Positions 57,411 through 64,000 of a stretch of DNA of 64,000 bases are shown piece after piece (positions within the stretch are counted from its first letter, which is position 1; each line of letters starts with the position of its first letter). The notes beneath the pieces were generated by a model that was not told where the DNA came from, did no database searches, and was given only the letters and a program-made list of their open reading frames with translations. The DNA comes from Yamagishiella unicocca (Eukaryota; Chlorophyta; Chlorophyceae; Chlamydomonadales; Volvocaceae), in NCBI GenBank assembly GCA_003116995.1, contig BDSL01000136.1:62001-126000 (forward strand). The letters run 5' to 3'. A program made the translations under genes and the position numbers.

Positions 57411-57552
57411 GCAGCCTGTCGATTTGGTGTTCTGGTGGTTTGCCTTTGTTCCGGTGCACGTCGGTCTTTGTCTCCTCCGTCTTCTTTTTTTCAGTGTCAG
57501 GCGATGGTTCTACCTCTTGGTCTGGAACCCACTGTAACCGTTACAACAAGCA
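57411..57552 (+). mobile_element. LINE 3' tail fragment
   Basis: About 140 bp matching 39740-39870, including GTGTTCTGGTGGTTTGCC and the ending TGTAACCGTTACAACAAG. It differs by a small deletion in the TCAGGCGATG region. No coding sequence. It is a severely 5'-truncated insertion. Confidence 0.8.
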
Positions 57553-58025
57553 GACCACCCCTCCGGCACGCACCGGGCCCCTGGCCAGACAGGCAGCAGG
57601 CTCTACGCTGTTGTGCAGCCCCCAACAGAGGGTCCGTGGTCTGAGGACGCCAACACCAGTCATGCGGGGGCCCAGGGGGCCCTCAGCTTATGCATGGCGG
57701 CCTAGCCACGGGCATGTCATCTGACCCACATTGTAGATTTCCACGCTGAGTGCTAGTATTGCGCAGACACATTACTTGCCGGCCTGCAATGGTACCGGTA
57801 ATTGCAATGAGACCGGTAAGCCGTATACTTCACCTAGCCACAAACACGGATCCTAATGAACACAGGCCGAAGTCTGCCAGTCCTTACAGTACTTTAGCTT
57901 GCCTCTGATGATTTTGCGCCCAAGGAAATCGGGACGTACTGTTATAACCGGTCAAACCTGCAAGGTTGCAGTTACTGATTTACTATTAGCCGGTCACTTG
58001 TCGCAAAACGCGTTGGTCGACAATA
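57553..58025. promoter_or_regulatory. Upstream region of the second HMG-like gene
   Basis: 473 bp without a gene, AT-richer toward 57720-58000. Presumed promoter and 5' UTR of the gene starting at 58026. No TATA box identified. Confidence 0.4.
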
Positions 58026-60543
58026 ATGGCTTCGGTTCCAGCAGCCCCAGACAGCGCCCGAGCCATCGCCGCTTCCAAGGCAAAGACGCGAATGGCTCGT
58101 CAGGTGGCAAGACAAGAGCAGGACGCAGCCATCCTCGCTGTGCAAGCAGCGGCGCTGGACGTGCCCGTTAGCAGGCTGGCGGCTGCTAAGTGCCTTCTCG
58201 GGATATCAGGCATTGTCTTCAACCAAATAGGCGTCGATCCTGCTGCCAAGGTCGTTAGCCAGCGGCTGGGCATTCCGGAGCTAGAGTTGCGCGAAGGCAT
58301 GTTAGATGTCATGCGGCAGTGCAAGGGTTCAGCTGATAAGCCGGGCCCACCAGAGAAGAAACAGAAGACCAGGCGCTTGACCGTCAACCCCTACAACTTG
58401 TTCCAGTCCTACACAATGAAAGAGCTGCCGAAGCATACAGATCTCCCGTTCGTGCGCAAATACTTCGCTGAGCACGGCGAGCATGCGCGCATAGACTTTC
58501 AGGCAACATCAGTGATGTGGAACTCGCTCAAAGCAGACGACAAGGTGTGTGGCTGCCATTGTACGACTTGGGCGGGTGGGGGCTACGAAAAAGAACCGGT
58601 GGAGGGGTGGGGGGGCGCGGGCATGGGTGAGTGAGTCGGGATAGTCAGGCTAGGCCGGGCGGGGACCCAATCGTGTCCGAGGCTTGGGGGCCGGGACCAT
58701 GTTGCTTTTCTGAGTGCTGTGCTGGCGCCGCATCAGTTATGCCGCCTGCCTCAGCCTCGGGGCCGCGGGGCGCATCTCCTCTCTCATCGTAGTGCCAGAT
58801 ACAAACCCGGACGTGCACGGCTTCAAACACATGTGTATGAGCACCCATTGTACTTCCACTTGACCGACCGGTGCTTTCCCAACTGAGACACCACCACCAC
58901 CGTCGCCTACGGGTTCCTCCCAATCGGCGCCATCGCCCAACTGACGCCCACCACCACGCCCCTCCTCCCCTTCCCGGCCGGCCCTTCGCCTCCCCTGGAG
59001 CGCGCAGAAGCGGCTGGGGCAGCGGCTCAAGCCCTTCCTGGACGATTTATACAAGACGCGAAAGGACAAGGCCGCCCAGGAGCAGGGGGGCCCCGCGGCT
59101 GATGGCGCGGGTGCTGGTGCTGGCACCGGCACCCCCGCCGGGTCGGCAAAGGCGAATCCTGGCGGTGCGGGGCCGGGTCGTGACCCCGACTTCCTGGAGC
59201 TGTACCTGCAGTACGAGAAGGTCCACCCGGAGGCCTCCCTCGTGCGGCTACTGCGACTGGACGGCAACAAGGACGGTGGGTGGCAGGAGGGGAAGCTGGT
59301 GGCGGGAGGGGAAGCTGGTGGCAGGAGGGGAAGCTGGTGGCAGGAGGGGAAGCTGGTGGCAGGAGGGGAAGCTGGTGGCAGGAGGGGAAGCTGGTGGCAG
59401 GAGGGGGAAGCTCGTGTGTCGACACTGATCAGGAAAACCATCAAAAGCCGTTGTTACACAAGTATGGAGGCATGCTGGAGGTCTTGTTGTAGACAAGGAA
59501 ATCCGGAGATCGAAAGTGCGACCCCGGTTGCTATGCCTAGACGATCACGAACAAGGACACCGCGGGGATGGGGGCTCCGGTGCCCCCGGCGTGTGGGGGG
59601 TGGGGGTTTGTCTTGTAGTGTTGTAGGAGGGAGGGACGGTTATTAGGGTATTAGGGTTGGGAACTTAGGCTAGGAGGTGGGGTGAGTGGGTCGCGGAAGG
59701 TGAAGGTGGGGGGTTAAGCGCGGTAAGCTGGAGGGTGAGCGACTATGGATAGATGTGTCGCCACAGAGCCGTGGAGCCTCAACAGGCAATGAGCCAACCG
59801 GATGGGCGCGGACTGCATTTTCGGGTGAAGAAAGGTGGCGGGGAGGTTATGGCTTTAGCTACAATGACGTTCAAGTGGTAGGCTGTAAGCGGTAACTGCC
59901 ACTACGGTAATCCAACTCTCAACTAACCCAAATACGGTGTGCGCCCCGACTTCACTCAGATCTGGACAAGGAGCTGGCAGGTCCCTCGGCCGGCTTGCAG
60001 CCGCTGCAACCTGGCAACGGTGCTGCCGCCATGGACGTCGATGGCACTGACGGGGAGGAGGAGGAGGAGGAGGAGGAGGAGGAGGAGAGCAGCAGCAGCA
60101 GCGATGACGGGTCTTCATCGGAAGGAGCCGCCGTGGTCGTCGGCAGCGACAACGGGGACGATGACGAGGAGGAGGAGGAGGAGGAGGAGGAGGACGAAGC
60201 CGACGACTCGTCTGAATCCTCCGCGGATGAGGGTCCTGACGCCGCCGCGGCCGCTGGGACTGCCGGCGCCCCGGGCGGTGTGGGCGGTGTCGTCGCTTCC
60301 TCCAGCGATGAGGAGGACGTGGAAGAGAGCGAAAGCAGCAGCGGCTCGGACAGGGACAGTGGGAGTGAGGACTCCTCGGAAGAGGAGGAGGAGGATAGCC
60401 CGGCCCCCGTTGCTGCCACACCAGTGACCGCAAAGGGCGGAAAGGGCCCCGGTGCAGCGGCTTCTGGCGCAAAGCGGCCGGCAGCCACACCGGCGAGCGG
60501 ACAGGGGCAGGGCGGCTCCAGAGCCAAGAAGGGCAAGAAGTAG
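58026..60543 (+). CDS. HMG-like protein with long acidic tail
   Basis: Three exons in phase: 58026-58544, 59008-59275 and 59960-60543; 456 aa. Residues 1-110 are helical, Ala/Arg/Gln-rich (KTRMARQVARQEQDAAIL). Residues about 120-200 look like a divergent HMG box: VNPYNLFQSYTMKELPK, then MWNSLKADDK joined across the first junction to KRLGQRLKPFLDDLYKTRKD. Then a Gly/Ala linker, DPDFLELYLQYEKVHPEASL, and a C-terminal 180 residues of Glu, Asp and Ser runs interrupted by Ala, ending in a basic tail (SRAKKGKK). Acidic tails of this kind occur in HMG and histone-chaperone proteins. Its design parallels the minus-strand gene at 3.2-6.8 kb, but the sequences are not close. Nuclear location is likely. 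Confidence 0.7.
59284..59412. repeat. About 19-bp minisatellite in intron
   Basis: GGCAGGAGGGGAAGCTGGT is repeated about seven times directly after the exon-2 donor. It is followed at 59425-59500 by a diverged member of the dispersed repeat family (GGCATGCTGGAGGTC). Confidence 0.9.
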
Positions 60544-62144
60544 GGGGGTCCTCCGGTGATTAGGGGTGGGGGCACGTGCTGATATCTTTGTGGGTATCTG
60601 CAAACACCGCGACAGTGGTGGACGTAGTTGACGCGGGATAACCCCCAGTGCGCGCGTGATGGAATGGGATGACCCGTTGGCAGTCGGCAGTTGGAAGTTG
60701 GCTAACAGCCTGATGGCAAGGTACCGGTACCATGACGCGCCGTACCGTGAAGGCTCAACTCGATCGTGCAATCACCATATGTTTTTGCGGGTGCTGCGTC
60801 TTCCGTAGTCGCCTGGCTATCTTAAGGGCAAGGCAGCACGGATTGTACATCACGTTCCTGAGGCAGGATACGACACCTGACAGCATGTTGGGGTCTTTCG
60901 GCTCTCTCTTCCCCCCCGAGGTGATGTCCGTGACGGTGATGTGTTTCCATTTGGCCTACCCGCCTTGTCCTGACATGGTGGTAGTCGGTTTGGACGAAGT
61001 TCATGCGCGAAGGGCGTGCGGAGTCGTGGGTTGCGCGGGGAGCCGGGAGCACAGGACACACCTGTTGGCACGGAACTTGGCCCAGGTGCGGCCGGGGCGG
61101 GGGCCGAGCGAGATCCTGTTTGGACGTGTGAACTTCTTCTTGTTGAATTCTTCTATTGGTGACTGCACGTTCTACGTAGAGTTATGTGCGCCAAGTTGGT
61201 GTGTGGGCGCTGCTGGGACCCGAGCAGTGTTGCACGCAGCCGGCCGTCACGCCGCAGTTGTGCGCAGCTGCTTGTGCGGACGGCCAGAGCCTGCCTGAGC
61301 TTGACCTCTTGCTCTTTCGGGCAGTTTTAACAAAATACCATACGGAGTGGCGGTTGATAGTACATTGACGCTGAACAGCCCAGGCGGTGCCCTGGGAATG
61401 ACACTGGTTTGGATCAAATCCGTTGGTTGCAAGAATCGAAGGTGACAAATGGCCCGCTCCGGACTTTGGTTCAGGCAACGGATTCGATTATCTATGAGCC
61501 ACTGGAGCCGCCTCCATCCATCAGGAGTAGGCCTTCATTAACGATTTATCCCCCTCGCATCACCCTTACTGAGTGCGTTCATCACCACGCAGCGGCAGGC
61601 CGCACCGGACAACGCTTCCCAGTATGTGATCAGCTACTTATAACATATTGTTATAGACTTATGCGCACAAGCCTTGGCGGCCTAAGCAAGTCCTTACGAC
61701 GGCGGATTCCTGTCCAGCTTCAAGGTTGCGTGTCCAGTGAGCCCAAAAGCAATAATGAGTGCTCAATTAATGCCTCACGTTTGGTATTTTTGCGCAACAC
61801 CCGACCGGCTAGGCTGTCGGTAGACGCGTAGACCGCAGTTGGTTGCCGATTGCACGGAGGCGGAAGGGAAAAGCTATTTGCATTCATCAACCCGAAGTCT
61901 TAGTCGAGCATTTTTGCACATTTTATAGGGTTTGCTGGGTACCGGTATTCAGTATCAGACAGATAGCCTGCCAACGTCTTTCTAAGAGCCGTACAATTTT
62001 GACAAAGTCATGGACGCCAAAGTATAATGTAGGTTTGCACTGCGCAAAACTCCAAGGATAGAGCTTGAAGTTGTCACCTATGTTGTGATGAAATTGGTAT
62101 AGGAACCTTTTGTACCATAGTAAACATACTTCTTCAAAGCGGCC
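60544..62144. other. 3' UTR of the HMG-like gene and promoter of CFAP299
   Basis: 1.6 kb. A 189-codon frame at 60732-61298 has no recognisable features and is probably within the 3' UTR. AT-rich sequence from 61740 to 62140 is presumed CFAP299 promoter. Nothing else seen. Confidence 0.45.
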
Positions 62145-63944
62145 ATGGACGACGACTTGGAGATTAAAGGACCTGGCTATGACCCTATAGCAGACGAGTT
62201 TGCAACGTAGGTATTGACTTGGACCGCGGCATGACTTGGCCCTTCGCTTAGTTCTCTTCGCCCCCGCAGATACGAGGACTACCTAGACAGCCAGATCAAT
62301 AGCACAGATGTATACTACCTTGAGGACGTGGAGCTTGCGCGGCAGCTAGTGGAGCTCGGGTGAGAAGCCGGCAGGCGCCAGCGGGCAGGAAGCAGTGGCA
62401 ATGACGCCATGTGTGGTAATCTGGGGGGGATTCTATATCGGTGGGCGATTGAAACACCGCGCGATTGAAACACCCGCATCCACGCAAACAGGCACTGGGG
62501 TCTCGCGTGGACTTCCGACCCACATGCCTTCCCTTCTGTTCGTCTTGAAAAGTCCCCCATCTTTTCCCTGGGCGTTTCGGCTGTAGGATACGAGGGAATG
62601 GGGAAGTCATCCGACGAGAGGAGTTCGAGCAGCGGAAGGAAGCATCCGAACAGGCGCGACAAGCGCGGTTAAACAAAAAGCCCAAGAAGCTCGCGTCGCA
62701 GGGAAAGCACGTGGAGGAGTACCCGCTGCTGCAGGTGCGTTGTGTCGTACAAGAGGCGCGTCACATGGGCACATGCAAGCCCCCCCTCCATTAACCCCCT
62801 CTCGGCCCCGGGGAATGGGGCGAAAAGACCGGTCACATGAGGTAGGAAACGAAGGGGGGGTGTATTATATTCGCGAATCCCGGAGGGGCGGGGGACACCG
62901 CCGCTGCAGCGATTCCCAGGCGCCCAGGCGGCGTGCTTCTGACAGCGCCAGGCAAACTGGTGGGAGGTAGACACAGACTGGAGGGCTGCGGTGGGGGACG
63001 GCGAAGGCGACGCATCGTTGTTATCCGAACCCAACCTAGCCCAACCTAGCCCAACCTAGCCCAACCTAGCCCGACATGCCGTGTGCCCGGAAAGGGCGTC
63101 CGACCCAGCACTGGGTGCGGCGAGGCGACCCAGGGGCAGCGGGGCGCGCAGCGGCGGTTGCAGCCCAATGGCGACCACCGTTGGAGGTGGTAAGCATCGT
63201 GAAGTGCGGAGCCTCACCGCACCAGTCGCCGCGGCTGGCGCCGTGGCTGCGGCCCGCCCTGCACCTCCCGCCGCAACACCGCGCCCCCTCCCTCCCCCCT
63301 TGGTCGCTGCAGGCGCTCAAGGACCGCGAGGAGGCTGTCCGCAACGGCAAGCTCACCACCATCGTCTTCATCCGCGACAAGAACACCAAGGGCCAGGTGG
63401 GGGCAACACCCAACCGAACACAACGGGGCGGTAGGGGCGGTAGGGGCTGCTGCCAGCAGGCCGCGGTTGCGCCGTCACGCAGCTCCACACTCCCCCGCCG
63501 GACCACTCGGCCGACTGGTGTCCTTCCCACCCTGAAACAGCTGTGCCCCACCACCCCAACCTGAACCCGTCGTTCCCGCCTAGTCATAGCATCCCTTTCT
63601 CCTATATCGTTCCCACGGGCTTCCTCGTTGCCATCAGCCCACCCCACCCCACCCCAGCGCCCTCGAAGCGTCTGTTCTAAACGGTTTTCCTTTCGCACAC
63701 GGCTTTTCCTTGCAACCCTCGCACGTGTTGCTTCTCTTACCCCACTCATCCCGGACCCCTCTTGCGGCTGCCCGGTCCCCCGCAGGAGGTGTCGGGGTAT
63801 ATCGACTACGGCCACCGGCTCAAGACGGAGAGCATGGAGCCGTACTTCGACCGCAAGAAGCGGCTCATGCCCCGCCCCTCCGACCTGTCGTTCTACAACT
63901 GGGAGACGCAGATGTCCACTTCCAACCCCACACCCAACTTCCAG
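62145..63944 (+). CDS. CFAP299: CFAP299 homologue (cilia- and flagella-associated protein), 3' end outside window
   Basis: Five exons with matching phases: 62145-62206, 62270-62359, 62587-62734, 63313-63396 and 63786-63944. Landmarks follow human CFAP299 (C4orf22, DUF4464) in order: [87 protein letters not shown]. About 180 of roughly 230 residues are here; the rest continues past the GTGCGG donor at 63945. The protein is known from flagellated eukaryotes and implicated in sperm flagella; its exact axonemal place is not known to me. It shows the organism builds cilia. Confidence 0.92.
63029..63072. repeat. 10-bp CCCAACCTAG repeat in intron
   Basis: Four and a half units in the third CFAP299 intron. 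Confidence 0.9.
63663..63720 (-). repeat. Dispersed short repeat, partial copy
   Basis: Reads, in reverse orientation, the CGTCTGTTCTAAACGG block and a neighbouring TCG...AGG end of the family seen at 13.4 and 53.7 kb. It lies in the fourth CFAP299 intron. Confidence 0.6.
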
Positions 63945-64000
63945 GTGCGGCCACGGAGGGGCCGTAGCTGCCACCTGTGGGGCGGAATGCGGAAAGGGGG

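Noticed and set aside
60732..61298. 189-codon plus-strand open frame
   Set aside because: No recognisable features and odd Cys/His-rich composition; most likely 3' UTR of the HMG-like gene.

Overview
This 64-kb window looks like nuclear DNA of a flagellated green alga, most likely a chlamydomonadalean or volvocine species. The evidence is GC-rich genes split into many short exons with GT-AG introns (starts and phases can be followed across most junctions), Ala/Gly/Pro-rich insertions, introns filled with G/C-rich minisatellites, a TGTAA-type 3' signal in one retroposed sequence, and a cilium gene (CFAP299). No bacterial, phage, rRNA, tRNA or CRISPR features were found.

Layout. 0-2 kb: a weakly supported multi-exon gene and a LINE 3' tail. 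3.2-6.8 kb (-): an HMG-box, AT-hook, acidic/basic chromatin-type protein, divergently arranged with 7.2-17.4 kb (+): a 22-exon transportin-3/importin-13 family nuclear import receptor. 18.7-21.2 kb (-): two small genes visible only after splicing, one of them a 95-aa coiled-coil protein. 21.6-40.3 kb: a mobile-element cluster. 40.9-44.3 kb (-): a conserved green-lineage gene that I recognise but cannot name. 44.7-46.2 kb (+): a membrane-anchored protein of unknown function. 47.4-47.7 kb (-): the end of another gene. 48.4-55.3 kb (+): a HET-like plus ankyrin protein with one ankyrin repeat per exon. 58.0-60.5 kb (+): a second HMG-like protein with an acidic tail. 62.1 kb to the window end (+): CFAP299, cut by the window edge.

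The mobile cluster is the most unusual part. It holds a broken L1-like LINE whose reverse transcriptase is interrupted just before the FADD motif, a 5'-truncated antisense copy of that LINE, a 505-bp TIR element, an array of ACCGGGCCGGT palindromes, a retroposed sequence with a 14-bp target duplication and a (TAA)n tail, and a 2.9-kb DNA transposon with terminal GGAACGGCC and CTTGAG/CTCAAG arrays. Embedded in it are copies of the 3' ends of three genes that also exist intact in this window, at 20, 41 and 45.7 kb. One copied end has grown an 84-bp in-frame repeat array. Inside the DNA transposon a perfect 39-bp inverted repeat, extended imperfectly to about 76 nt per arm, is homologous to the transposon's own downstream ORF. 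This is the structure expected of a self-targeting hairpin RNA.

Exon limits were set by matching splice sites, reading phase and family similarity by eye. Family assignments rest on remembered motifs, not on searches.
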